Below are positions 1-10,161 of a stretch of DNA of 19,453 nucleotides, one piece after another. Source of the DNA: Pleurotus ostreatus/Saccharomyces cerevisiae fusant (taxonomy: Eukaryota; Opisthokonta); the NCBI GenBank assembly GCA_024196135.1, contig JAMQCK010000594.1, positions 1-19,453 of the forward strand. The letters are read 5' to 3'. Made by a program: the position numbers and the translations under genes. The notes beneath the pieces were generated by a model. That model made no database searches and had not been told where the DNA came from. It was given only the letters and a program-made list of their open reading frames with translations. Position 1 is the stretch's first letter. Every line of letters begins with the position of its first letter.

Positions 1-32
1 ACCCTTTTCTCCAAAAGAACTGATATGTAAAG

Positions 33-105
33 CCGTAAACGGAAGAAGGTAGTGGGAGCCAGCGAGATGAAAGCAGCGGCAGAGCGGCAAGCGAAGGCGT
101 ACTAG
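33..105 (+). CDS. Possible 3'-terminal exon of a gene entering from the left
   Basis: A short open stretch follows a pyrimidine-rich run and a branch-point-like ACTGAT, then an AAG acceptor. It reads as a basic tail (about RKRKKVVGASEMKAAAERQ, then AKAY) and ends at TAG. Lysine/arginine-rich C-termini of this sort are common in nuclear proteins. The upstream part of the gene would lie outside the window. No family can be named, and chance is a real alternative because the stretch is only 24 codons long. Confidence 0.22.
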
Positions 106-720
106 GGCATCCGCCTATATGTGATAGCGGCGAGCTCACGTTGTAGCTCACGCTGAAGGCTCTCTGCTCGCGCAAGCTCGACTTGAACTCGAAGGCGGGT
201 CCTAGCGCGAGTGGCAAATGTAGCCTACAATAGGTCGAGTATCACTCAAAAGGGGGGCGAGGGAAGCAAGGCTGCCCTATTCAAGCCAGGGAACACGACA
301 GTAGAGTTCGAGGGTTATGGTAAATAACGAGCAATAATGAACGTCGTCGAAAAGGGCGTAATCTGCGCGTCACCACGTCGCGTTCACGTCGAGATATGGC
401 TTCTAGCGTCCCATCAAAGTACATGGTGCCTGGCTCGATCTTCACTGGACAAACCTTCCTCTCTCGTAAACTCGAGAGTCGGGGATTCAGATAGAGCGGG
501 ACTCTCGGGTGCCCCGAGGCGCCGACAACAGCGCTACTGCGGACAGGTGACGAATGACATAGATTGTTTGTATTTATGCCGCAAAAAAATTCGTGGCGTC
601 GTCAATAAGACCGGTGTAGGTACCTTGCAAGCAAGGTGCAGAAGGGCGATAAACAGTATCTCACGGAGTACATCACGCAGAGCGAACCGTATTGAAGATG
701 CCGCTGCCAACTTCCCAACA
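106..720. other. Intergenic, no gene seen
   Basis: No exon with recognisable protein similarity or RNA structure was found on either strand. The right end is the 3' flank of the minus-strand NOC2 gene. The + strand open frame starting at 337 runs on antisense to NOC2 exons and has no protein-like composition. Confidence 0.5.
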
Positions 721-3170
721 TCAGTCACTCTCCTCCAACACCTCATTCTCGCCCTTGCGCGCCTAGACCATCGTGTGAGTCGATTTTTGTCGAATAGAAA
801 GGGAAATCAAACAAGAAAACCCACCTTCTCCACTAACTTCCTCCTCTTCTCCCTCGCCTTCCGCTGCACCTTCAGATACTTCACCAGCGGGCTCTCGTCC
901 AGTTTCTTCTCCAGCTCGCCCTCCCACCTTGCCACCGCCTGCGTATCCGCCGGCGCAAACGCGGCTGCCCGCCGCCTCTGCTCCACCCACTTTGCGCCCT
1001 CCTCAACGCGCTCGAGCAGCGTCTTCACCGCGCCCGCGTCCCTAGCGCCTTTGGCCGCCTTGCGCAGGAGCACGATGACGGGCACAACGACCTCAGGGAA
1101 CGCCGTGCTCGCGTGCACGGCGGGGCTCGCGAGCCACTCGCCAAGGAGGAAGGCGGCCTCGTCGCGCACGCCCTCCGCGTAGACGCGCGTCTTCGCGTAC
1201 TGCTGCGGCGCGCGGATCTGAAGCTCGAGATCCAAGGGCCGCAAGGTCGACGCCTTGAGCTTCGCAGGCGAGAGCGTCGCGGTGAGGATGGGCACGAGAT
1301 GCGGCGACAACGGGATATATGTGCGCGTGTGTTTTGTCAGATGGAGGAGCGAGCGGATAAGGTGAAGATGGAACGGATGCGACCGCGTATTGTTCATCAG
1401 CCTTATGGCGCCAACCGCGACCTGCGTGAGCGGATAGATCAACGCACGCAGCTCGCTCTCCCGCCCCGCCGCCTTCTCCGCCTCCGCGTCGCACGCCTTC
1501 GCCAACACCAGCGCCCAAAAGTCGACCGAGTGCACGTACTGCCAGTTGTACACCTGCTTGTACGCCTCCTTCGTCTTCACCTTCATGCTGTTGCGCAGGT
1601 GGATCGCGAGCTGGCGGATGTAGCCGAAGGCGTGCTGGTAGGCGGTGGCGTGGTCGAGGGTGAAGAGCTCGGACGCGGAGTTCTTCATGAGGGTGATGGA
1701 GGGGAGGGTGTACGCGTTGGTGGACTTGCAGGACTTGACGAGCGACATGTAGGTGCCCTTCAGGATGCTGTCGAGGACGGCGTTGTTCGTGCCCGATGCG
1801 AGATGACGGATGGCGAGGAAAGCGGCGATGCGGACGCTGTCTTCGCCGCTTGACCATATGGCGAGGCATTTCTGAAGTCACTTTAGTTATGCTGATAGCA
1901 GGGAGAGATACCAAAACAACATACCTTCAAATACAACTTCACCGCCTTCCGGCTGCTGATCACGTACGGCACGACCTTCGCCGTCTCCGTCAACGCCAGC
2001 TGCAGCATCTCGTTATCCGTGATCTGGTCCATAAGGTGGATCGCGTTCAGGAAGTAGGCCAAAATGAGCTTCTGCAGCGCCTTGAATTTTGGCGTTTGCG
2101 TGGGGGGTTTGCTGAGCGGATAGAGGGTTAGCTAGGGCACGCATAGATAGCCGTAGATCTCACTATTTGCCATTCGCAAGGGTCTTGTAAGGTACATGAT
2201 GGTTCAGCACGACGGGGGTATACCGTAAGGTCGTCACGACGAGCTTGTTGTAGACTGCATATTCATTAGTCACACATCCGTCGTGAAGTACTGAGCGAAC
2301 TTACCGCTCGCACTGTCGATTGCCCATGCCACTACCTGATCTTCCTCATTCATATGCGCCGCCGACCGGAAGGCCAGGTGTAATCTCCGCAGAGCGCGAA
2401 TCGAGCGGTGCTGTTGCCCTGTCAGCCACATGCCCTGCCCCCTCTGCGCACACCCGAACGCACCTCAAGGATCGCTTTCTGCCATCCCCTCAATATCTCC
2501 TTCGTCAGCGTCGGGACCTTCACCGCCTCCTCGTCCTCCCCTCCCATTTCAACATCCTCGTCATCGTTCTCGAGAGCATCAGGGTTGAAGTCGAGGAGCT
2601 CTTGGTCGTTCTCTTGCAGGTACTTGAAGAACTCGGGGTCCTTCTCGGCGAGCTTGGAGAGCTCGATAAGGTGCTTCTTGCCTTCCTCTATTACGTGGGT
2701 TTAGTTTGAAGGCAAGTGGGCGGGTGGGGAATGCGCACCATCAAGCGCGTCTACCGACGCGAAGGACGCGTTGTCGTCGATCTCCTCCTCGTCGTCCTCG
2801 TCGTCCGACCCTGCCTCTCCTCCCTCCATGTCCTACGCAGCCGATCAGTTCCCGCATCCCCCCTTGCAGTCAAATCCCCACGCACCTCATCATCATCGCT
2901 CCCCATGAACCCTCCTCCCAGAAAGTCGTCCACGGTCATCCCCTTCCCCTTGCCCCTCTCCTCCTCTCCCTCGCTCAAATCCTCCTCCTCCCTCTCTTCC
3001 TCATCATCCTCATCCTCCACCTCTCCCCCTCCTTGCTTCCCCTTCCCCTTCGCGCCGCGCCTGGTCTCGAACCGCTTCTTGATCTCGCGGTGTTTCTTCC
3101 TGTCCTGGATCGTCTTCTTGAGCTTCCCGCTCGAGATAAACTTTTTCGTGGCCTTCGTTGCTTTTCCCAT
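721..3170 (-). CDS. NOC2: Nucleolar complex protein 2 (Noc2), 60S ribosome biogenesis
   Basis: Noc2 pairs with Noc1 and then Noc3 to carry pre-60S particles through nucleolar and nucleoplasmic maturation. Exons on the minus strand: 3170-2886, 2832-2739, 2687-2464, 2410-2305, 2254-2164, 2111-1925, 1871-825 and 762-721. All seven introns are 50-62 nt with GT-AG ends, and the CDS sums to 2076 nt (691 aa). The start MGKATKATKKF opens a lysine/arginine-rich region (nucleolar targeting), followed by a long acidic DE/E stretch. Residues about 130-170 hold the family's N-terminal signature (HLIELSKLAEKDPEFFKYLQ, then EN). The Noc2 repeat domain fills about 200-620, including YNKLVVTTLRYTPVVL, QKLILAYFLNAIHLMDQ and NWQYVHSVDFWALVL. 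The last splice replaces a read-through end (VGFLV) with a charged tail ending EESD; reading through at 825 would give a stop near 807. Length fits the family. It is divergent from the chromodomain gene across a 1.2 kb gap. Confidence 0.93.
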
Positions 3171-3721
3171 CGTTGCGGGTGAGTCGGTCGCGGTGCTTGG
3201 TGCACGCGGCGAAGGGAATGAGTGATCGGGGAAGGAATGAGAAAATGCCCATATCTTATCACGCGCGTGGCACGGACGATCGGGCCGACGACGCATCAAT
3301 GCTTCCGTCCGGCCCTTGTTTCTTTAGCGCCCGTCGTTGTCTTCGCCTTCGATACCCCTTCTCTCGTTTGTGTACGCTGGTGATAGGGAGAGGGGCGTTC
3401 TATCGAGTAGGGGTACTCTTTGGTAAGATCTGGAGCTTTTTTGACCGCTGTAAAGTATGCTATTCGGTATTTGTGCCGAGAGCAATACAGTTAGACACAA
3501 GAAGGCAGCTCGCCGTGCAAGGTGGCACAAGCAGGAGCCGCTGAAACGACGAGAGTAGGTCCGTGGGGCTTGGAGGTAAATGGACACTGCTGTGTTGACA
3601 TGCACGATGAGATTCACGGCGGCATGAATTGGGGCAAAGTCTGGACCAGAATTATGACCCTGGGGCAATGGGGCGCGTATGATGGGGTCTGGAACATGCA
3701 GTGCACATAAGTACCTGCCTT

Positions 3722-3739
3722 GAGTGTCTGGAGACACTC
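3722..3739. repeat. Perfect inverted repeat, 8-bp arms with 2-nt spacer
   Basis: The sequence is GAGTGTCT, GG, AGACACTC. The arms are exact reverse complements. It lies about 550 nt upstream of the NOC2 start and 660 nt upstream of the chromodomain gene start. A dyad transcription-factor site or chance are both possible. Confidence 0.6.
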
Positions 3740-3746
3740 TAATCTG

Positions 3747-3772
3747 TCCTTCTCCTCTCCCTCTCTCTCTCT
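3747..3772 (+). repeat. Pyrimidine tract with (CT)n microsatellite core
   Basis: This is an uninterrupted C/T run of 26 nt whose last 13 nt are alternating CT, followed by TTTTTT and GGGGG runs. Pyrimidine tracts of this kind are frequent in fungal promoters. Confidence 0.75.
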
Positions 3773-4401
3773 GTTTTTTGGGGGAATTTCGCTAGCTTTG
3801 ACCTGATAGATTACTTCTGCTCATGATTGCTCACCCTCAACACAATTACTCTCCCGATACCCTGCAGACAATGCGAGTATTCTCTCGTCTTGCTTTCCAG
3901 CATATGGATTCCGCCGAAGACAATTCCCGCGAGCGCGTGAGCGTCCCAAACGGGCGTCAATGCAAGTGTGAGTCACCCACATCACCCGCGAAGCTTTTGA
4001 CGGGTGCTCATTCTCACGAATCTTCATTTGTCTCCCATCCTTCACTATGTCATGATGGGACTTCGGAGGGGTATATTGCGTCTACGGCCAGTCGTACAGA
4101 TTGCTCTGAAAGCTCGCAAAATAGCTTCAGAGGTATCATATGCCTCCGCAGTGGAGGAACAGTGAGTGTCTTGGTGCAACAACCATAGTGCGTCTCCCCC
4201 GCTCTTTGCATGCTAGAGGTTACCTCTTTTCTGCGCCTCCTCCCCCTTCCGGATCGACGACCAAGACAACGATGAGGCGTGGGAAGATCACCCTGAAGCC
4301 TGCCATCATGTTGCTTTGTTCTTAAGTCCTCCAGGTTGCTCTTCGTTGTACGACACCGTCCACGACCTTCGCCAGACTCGCGGACTTCTAAGCCTTTCAC
4401 C

Positions 4402-6013
4402 ATGTCCTCTGGTCGCGAGGCTCCCACGGCCAAGCGCCAGTCCGTCTCCAATCCTTTCCCTGCCTCTCAGAGGACTACAAAGGCCTCTACATCGGCGTCC
4501 GCGGGAGTCAAGCGTCGACGCGAATTTTCGCCCATGTCCGTCAGCAGCGGCATAACGCTGGCAAGCGGCGCGTCGTCCCTGACAAACGACGCGTCTTCCT
4601 CGACCGGCGACGCGTCCACGCTATCCCCTCTGTCGTCCCCCTCGTCTAGCAAGTGCTCCAGCCCTGCACCTCAAACGGCATGCGGGCGGTCGAAGCATGC
4701 GACGCGGAAGGAGGCCATTCTGAAGACGCCCCTCCCATCATATTTCCAGGTTGACGACCTGAAGCTCAAGCCCAAGAGGGAGTTCAACCTCTTGTGGTAT
4801 TGGTTGGCAGAGCGGCAAGACATCTATGACCGCCGGCGACAAGGCCTGCCCCGAGAGTGCGTCGAGCTGCTTTTTTCAACATGCCTACAGCTACTAACAG
4901 GAATTCTCAAGTCAATGGACCGACGACCCGCTTCTGCAACACGGCTGGTTCTGCAACGCGTACCGGATCCTCGACCGCGAATGCCAGTTCCTCGTGCGCG
5001 AGGTCATCGAAAAAGGATCGCAAGAACCTGCCGAAATCTGCTTCCGTGTCCTGCTATATGACATTTTCACCCGCTCGTCCACCTACCAGCTCCTCGCCGA
5101 ACACTTCGCGCCCCTCAGCTACAAGACCTTCGACCCCATAACCTTCGCCGAATTCCTACGTGGCCACGAAGGGCTCTACACCCGCGCCTTCCAAAAGACC
5201 TCCGCGCCCGACAAGTCCCGCCCGCACCTCCCGCGGCTCGACGCGCACCTCGAGGAGCTGGAAAAGTGGATCAAGGACGACGTACTGCACCGGATCGCGA
5301 ACCGGGAGAAGGTGACGGACGTGTTCGACTATTTCTTCGGGCAGCCCGGGTGGGCAGAGTTCAAGGCGTACCAGCTCACGCTCAACCTGTCGTACACGCC
5401 CCTGGTCAACTTCCACGCGAACGACTTCGTCGTGCCGGGCCCGGGCGCGCGCGCGGGCCTCAAGCGCATGTTCGGCGCGTCGATGGACGCGGCGGTGCGC
5501 GACGATCCGCGCGCGTACATGCGCGCGCTGCTGTGGATGACGCGCACGCAGGACGAGCATTTCAAGCGGTTGGGCTTGCGGTTCTCGCGCTTGGAGGGCC
5601 GCCCGCTGGAGGCGGCGGACATCGAGCACGCAGTATGCGAGCTCGAGAAGTACGCGAGGAGTGGGTCGAGGATACGGCCATATAAGCCGGCCTCGAACCA
5701 TCCCCCTCCGCTGCCACCACCTGTGCTACCGAAGGCTTGGTGTCATCCAGCGCGGGCGAAGCCTAACCCTTCGTGGCCGGACACGAGCAAGGATAACAAG
5801 GGCTATTTCATCGAGGCCATTGTTGATGACAAGGTCGAAGACGGCGAGCAATGGGTCAACATAAAATGGCTGAACTACTCGACGAAGGACAATACGTGGG
5901 AGCCGGCGTGGAGTATCTGGCACGACGCTCCTCTAGCCATGGAGGAGTACTTCGGACACAAGGCGCCTGCACCAAAGGCGAAGTCGAGGAAGCGTCGTCG
6001 GCGGTTTTATTGA
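4402..6013 (+). CDS. 5-hmdU DNA kinase helical-domain protein fused to a C-terminal chromodomain
   Basis: Predicted 518-aa nuclear protein. Exons are 4402-4856 and 4912-6013; the 55-nt intron has donor GTGCGT, branch CTAAC and acceptor AAG, and restores the family motif QWTDDPLLQ. Residues 1-120 are Ser/Thr-rich and probably disordered, with a KRRR cluster at 37-40. About 128-402 form an all-helical domain with the signature of the family Pfam names the 5-hmdU DNA kinase helical domain (related to phage DNA base-hypermodification proteins): LLWYWLAERQDIYDRRR, WTDDPLL, FCNAYRILDR, FRVLLYDIF, NDFVVPGPGAR, TQDEHFKRLGLRF and EHAVCELEKYAR. Residues 450-500 are a chromodomain with all three cage aromatics (Tyr450, Trp471, Tyr474) and the DNTWEP motif. 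The tail KSRKRRRR is a likely nuclear signal. No kinase P-loop is present, so kinase activity is not claimed. The biochemical role is unknown; methyl-histone-guided action on DNA is inference. An in-frame ATG at 4336 would add 22 residues, but 4402 has a better context. Confidence 0.85.
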
Positions 6014-6559
6014 CGCTGGCACGTCCACGTGTTCTCGATTGCGACGCTAGCCACTACCATTTATACATATCTATACCCTTATAACTCTACTTGAAGGTGG
6101 ACGTATGCAATTTCGCAGCTGGAGTGCAAGGGCTGGAAGTGTTTCTCATGAACCTCAGAGGGCCTGGTACGTGACTTGTCTTTTCGACTCGCAGCGTGGC
6201 TGGCCTGTCCGTGCCGTTGTGCAATGTGCAGTGAACAGTAGATCCAACTTCTCTCTGTCTGCTCGTTGGCAGGTATCTTGTGAGCTCTACTGCAACTCGA
6301 ACATCATCTTCACATCGCCACAGCGGCTTACGTACATCGGACCGCGTCGCGCGTGATCGCATCCCTCCTGAGCTCCCCCGTCATCACGGCGCCGAGCCTC
6401 ATCGACACCAAGCACTCCCTGACACGACCACCATCCCCAACACGTCGACCAGGACCTTACATCTGGATCCCCGACGTTGCTGGCTGCCTGAACACCGCTG
6501 CTTAACCGCGATAACCAATCCCCTCACGACTAACGACTGACGCGCATCCTCCATTCACT
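6014..6559. other. Intergenic between the chromodomain gene and SFT2
   Basis: This holds the 3' flank of the chromodomain gene and the promoter and 5' UTR of SFT2. Short open frames at 6105-6356 and 6280-6540 have no protein-like features. The last 150 nt are rich in C and A, as is usual for basidiomycete 5' leaders. No TATA box was recognised. Confidence 0.5.
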
Positions 6560-7640
6560 ATGGCGCCGCCCACCACCGAACAGAACTTCCGCGCCAACCT
6601 ATCGCAATTCAGATGGGCGCGCAGTGCTAATGACGACTCGGCGCAGGCTGCACAACCGCAGGCGGCAGCGAATCCGTTCTCGCGATTCTACCAAACGATC
6701 GCAAGCGACTACATCCCGTTACGCTCGAGCGAGCGGTCGAATGAGGACGAGGCATGGTTTGCGCTGTCGCGGTGGGAGAGGTGCGCTCGCTAGCTTTTTT
6801 TGTGCCCGGGGGGCCTCAGGGCTGGGCTTGTGGAAGCACTGGACGGAGCCGCGACGGTACTGGCGCTGTTCGAAGAAATGGGAGCTGACGTATATTCGCA
6901 GATTACTAGGCTTTGGTGGCTGCTTGCTTGGCGCAGCGGTGTGCTTTTTTGTCTCCTTCATGACCTTACCATTGTTGGCCGTAAGGTGCGTGGTCGACAC
7001 CCTCTCCCTAAATCTGTATCCTTACCGTTCGTCTTAGACCAGCAAAATTCGCCCTCGCATTCAGGTGAGAGCGAGAATGATCAGCCAATCTGAGCGCTAG
7101 CTCACTTCGGGCACTCCCTTTAAAGCTTGGGATCCGTCCTTGTAATGTTTGGGTGTGTTATACCGGCTTCGCTGCTCATAAAAATCCTGACACCTCTTGA
7201 TCAAGCTTCTCCGTCCTCATTGGTCCCATAAACCATATCAAGCACCTCATCTCCGCGGAACGCCTCCCCTTCTCCCTCGTCTACCTTGGCAGCCTCGGTC
7301 TTACATTGTACTTCTCGTTGGGGGTGAGTTGCTGGTCCCCCGCTTCCTCGCTTCTCCCACGTTTTTCCTTCAGCCTTTCCCCAGCTCCTCCCCCCTGTTC
7401 TTCCTCTCCATCTCGTTTCTTCATCCGCGACGCCTTCCGCCTGCGTCATCATCCACTTTTGCTCTTGCCTGACCGTCTCTGCCCCAGGCCCACTCCTATA
7501 TTGGCTCCCTCGTCAGCGCGATCATACAAGTCGTCGCGCTCGTCTCCTACGTGCTCGCCTACTTCCCCGGTGGCACGCAAACGCTACGGATGGGCGGCTC
7601 GCTCGCATTGAGGGGCGCAGGAAGCTTGTTACCGAGGTGA
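6560..7640 (+). CDS. SFT2: SFT2-type vesicle transport membrane protein
   Basis: Four-helix Golgi membrane protein of the Got1/Sft2 family, which acts in fusion of endosome-derived vesicles with the late Golgi. Exons are 6560-6780, 6902-6985, 7038-7064, 7126-7152, 7206-7323 and 7488-7640, summing to 630 nt (209 aa, close to yeast Sft2). The N-terminal ~70 residues are cytosolic and polar, ending at the family motif AWFALSRWER. Membrane helices lie at about 76-101 (LLGFGGCLLGAAVCFFVSF), 106-127, 140-159 (LVYLGSLGLTLYFSLG) and 163-188, followed by the conserved YFPGGTQTLRM. The INHIKHLISAERLPFS loop between helices 2 and 3 is conserved. Two exons are only 27 nt each and together carry most of helix 2; both are needed to keep the frame and the family match. 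The acceptors before 7126 and 7206 are AAG rather than CAG. Introns 1 (121 nt) and 5 (164 nt) are longer than usual here. Confidence 0.93.
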
Positions 7641-8373
7641 TTGATGTCAGCACGCCAACGTAGGAGGCGCTACAATGTCCGGGCGGCGCACCCGGAGGAG
7701 GAAGGTCATGCGGGAGGGGACGAGGGGACGGACGTACCCTTCGAGGGCACAGGCTTTGGCCGAGCCTGCCGCTCGGAAGACGCGAGGGCTCACTCATCGA
7801 CGAATTTTTGCTGTACATCCACTGCAATCTGGACGGAAGTGCTGGCCATATATATTTTTATGATTTTCACTGCGCCTCCTCCTTCACTCGTGGTCTCCTT
7901 CATGACCTGTACTGCTAAAACTTGGTAAGCCCTTTCCCTCTTTTCGAGCTGTCATACCTCAGGGGCATCAGTAGCGGACGACAGTATCCATGAAAAGACA
8001 CTGCCAGACAGCAGCCAGCTGAGCGGCGGCATCACGTGCTACAATCCCTTTAGGCAAGTCAAAGGTTGAACTTCTCTTTCCTGTCGCTGACGTCTCTATA
8101 CGTCGTAGTTCTCCATCAAAAAACCAGTCATCCTCACTGGAAGCAGGCTTTAAGTTCTATACGCTAATTCAGGCCCTCCGCTCCACCGGAAAACCTCTCA
8201 AAAACAATATCCGCATGCGCCGGCATATCCCAGTTAGGGGCTACTCCCCAATCCGGCAGGTGCTCTGCGCGCTTGCTCAGCTTTTGCCCTCAGGGTGGCA
8301 ACAGCCAGTCAGCCAGCGTCAGAAGGAGGGGCTGCGACAGCTGCGGGGATGTTCCGTCATTGAGTGGGTGGAG
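7641..8373. other. Intergenic between SFT2 and the Dabb gene
   Basis: No gene recognised. It holds the SFT2 3' flank and the upstream region of the Dabb gene, including AGGGG pentamers at 8236-8240 and 8327-8331 that match the fungal stress-response element core. A five-base match is weak evidence. A 16-nt match to SFT2 exon 2 at 7893-7908 is treated as chance. Confidence 0.5.
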
Positions 8374-8380
8374 TATATAA
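8374..8380 (+). promoter_or_regulatory. TATA box of the Dabb gene
   Basis: TATATAA lies 136 nt upstream of the ATG at 8516, with a GGAGCGGGGG run just after it. This would put transcription start near 8405-8440, in the stretch TTCATACTCTTCCATCC, and give a 5' leader of about 80-110 nt. It is the clearest core promoter in the window and fits a strongly or inducibly expressed gene. Confidence 0.65.
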
Positions 8381-8515
8381 GGAGCGGGGGATAGAGGGGA
8401 GAGGCAGCCTTCATACTCTTCCATCCGACTTCTCATCACGTTGTACTTCCTCGTCCCCTCTGCTGCGCTTCCATATCTGCTAACGCGTCTGAACAGCACC
8501 CAATCCACTCCTACG

Positions 8516-9297
8516 ATGCCCGTCGCCCACATCATCACGTTCAAGCTGAAGGAGGACGTCGATCTCTCGGCGGCGCGCAAGTTGTTCGAACGGGTGTACG
8601 AGTTCAAGGTAAGTCATTGCGGACCTCATCCTCTTCGTCCCCATCCCTTTTCGTATCTCGAATACTTGGTGCTGCTGCCATATCTTCTCCGCGCTACCAG
8701 GATACTTTGATTGTGCCCTGACGACAATTTCCATCGTCTTTTCTCTGCCGTCCACCGCGTGTCATCACGCATCCATCGCGTACCCATTCAAATTCCGTTC
8801 TTTACCCTCGGTTTCTCCTCGCATTTGCAGCTGCTGAATAGTCTCTCCTTTGATCCAGGAGATCTGCAAGAAGCCCGACGGCACGACGTACGTCAAGGCT
8901 ATTCGTGGCGGCAAACAGGTCAGTGCACGGCAGCTGGCCTTCACCCATGCCTGACGCCAGGCGTTCTTCAGGTTACAGATGGTCTTCTTGGGCAGCTCGC
9001 CAAGGGCTGGGAGTACGCCTTCCTCTTTGCATTCGAGGTAAGTGGATCTTTTGCTGCGCTCTCTTGCTTGCATATCTCGTTCGTGCTGTACAGATCTGAC
9101 GCCTTTCCTGTCCGTACAGTCCACGAACGACCTGGAGTATTTCCTCCTCAAGGATCCCGAGCACCAGAAGTTCGCGGTACGTCGCCTCTATCGGCGATGC
9201 CCAAGTGCTCGACTGACATGAGTCCGTATAGGCTGACTTCCGGCCGCTCCTCGCGGACGCGATCGCGTTGACATTCGAAGATCGGGCGTTTGAGTGA
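8516..9297 (+). CDS. Stress-responsive A/B barrel (Dabb) domain protein
   Basis: Small dimeric alpha/beta-barrel protein of the Dabb family (ferredoxin-like fold). Members are induced by stress in plants and fungi, and relatives include small cyclases; the substrate is unknown here. Exons are 8516-8608, 8859-8918, 8972-9037, 9120-9176 and 9232-9297, all phase 0, summing to 342 nt (113 aa, the usual size). The N-terminal strand MPVAHIITFKLK carries the family's invariant His. AIRGGKQ, then YAFLFAFES and DLEYFLLKDPEHQKF, give the central strand and the typical xxYxxxxPxH segment. The C-terminal helix and strand are FRPLLADAIALTF. The whole protein is one domain with no signal peptide. The first intron (250 nt) is long for this genome; no extra in-frame exon was found in it. 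The gene has its own TATA box upstream and converges with the minus-strand gene ending at 9559. Confidence 0.9.
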
Positions 9298-9558
9298 TTT
9301 GAGGGGATGCGAGGATGTGCGTCTAGGGCTTGCACGGACATGCAAAAGGTTCTCGTATACGACGTTCCCAGTGTACGGTTGATATTGTGCGCAATGCAAG
9401 GGTCACTGCATAATGCTACCTTCTGACGCTGAATCTTGGTGGCCTCACAGATGTGCACGGATTGCGGGAAGGAAAAAAAGAGACGGAAACACGTCTAACT
9501 CTATATTATGACTTGCACGCTACAATAGCTTGAGGAAAAAGGTGTTGCCGCTTGAGAA

Positions 9559-10161
9559 TCAAGCGATAAAGTCGACGAGCAACGGCTGCATATTGCCTGC
9601 CTTGATGGATGCGTCACGGGTGCTCTTGGCCGCCACCCTCAAAGAGGGAAGCAGCGAAGCCTCCGTCGCGATGGGCTTATTGGCCCACCCCTTCAGCATG
9701 AGGGTGTACTGGATAACTTCCATCACCCAGGTCCTGCAGTTCCAGCCCTGGGACTTGACCTGCGGCATATGGTTGCTCTGAATAAGCTGCGGGAGAGCAA
9801 GTTAGCTGAGCTGCCACACGAATACAGCGGAAGAAAGGTCGGACGCACAGTGTTGAGCTTCTCGACGTCCTTGCCCTTGATGCTGCCGATGATGACACCC
9901 GCCGAGGCACCTCGCAGACGCGTTCAGCTCGACCTGAGTGCGGTGCTCGAGCTCCCAAACGACCCGCGGCCCGTCAGGGTTCACGCGGTTGACGGCCTGC
10001 CACAGCGCGCCCACAACGACGCCGGACTTGTTCGAGGACACGGCGACGAGCGCCCAGTGTAGGTTCTCCTCGGTGCCCACGCCGAAAGTTTCGCGCTTAT
10101 ACTGGACGACGGCGAGGGGGAGGTCGGACTTGCTGCCAAAGAGCTTCGAGAGGGAGTCCAT
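9559..10161 (-). CDS. Uncharacterised HWA/WNC family protein, copy A, with one-base frameshift (possible pseudogene)
   Basis: Diverged paralog of the gene at 11369-12039. Exon 1 is 10161-9849 and exon 2 is 9786-9559, with a 62-nt GTGCGT...GCAG intron at the same position as in the paralog. Exon 1 is 313 nt, where the paralog has exactly 312. The extra base falls at the CLGG/VIIG junction (GGG on the minus strand, 9898-9900): upstream reads RCLGG in one frame and downstream IIGSIKGKDVEKLN in the next. Read straight, the protein would stop at 9802 after 119 residues and lose the second half. The rest is intact, with matching splice sites and no other stops, so either a recent mutation or an assembly error fits. 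Conserved points are LHWALVAV (His35), VVWEL, then GWNCRTWVMEV (Cys, equivalent to 121 of copy B) and SLLPSL. No function is known. A permuted papain-like fold is inferred from the His...Asn-Cys order. Confidence 0.7.

Larger units (their letters stand above)
3171..4401. other. Divergent intergenic region between NOC2 and the chromodomain gene
   Basis: About 1.2 kb with no convincing exon. The open frames on both strands lack family-like composition or splice context. It holds a perfect short dyad (3722-3739) followed at once by a pyrimidine tract with a CT repeat. It must contain the promoters of both flanking genes, which start in opposite directions, but no clear TATA box was found. Confidence 0.55.

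Noticed and set aside
337..1182. 281-codon open frame on the + strand
   Set aside because: It overlaps NOC2 exons 7-8 antisense. Its composition is that of a GC-rich shadow frame and it has no family motif.
7893..7908. 16-nt exact copy of part of SFT2 exon 2 (6951-6966) in the downstream gap
   Set aside because: The flanks show no further similarity, so a duplicated exon is not supported and chance is the simplest reading.
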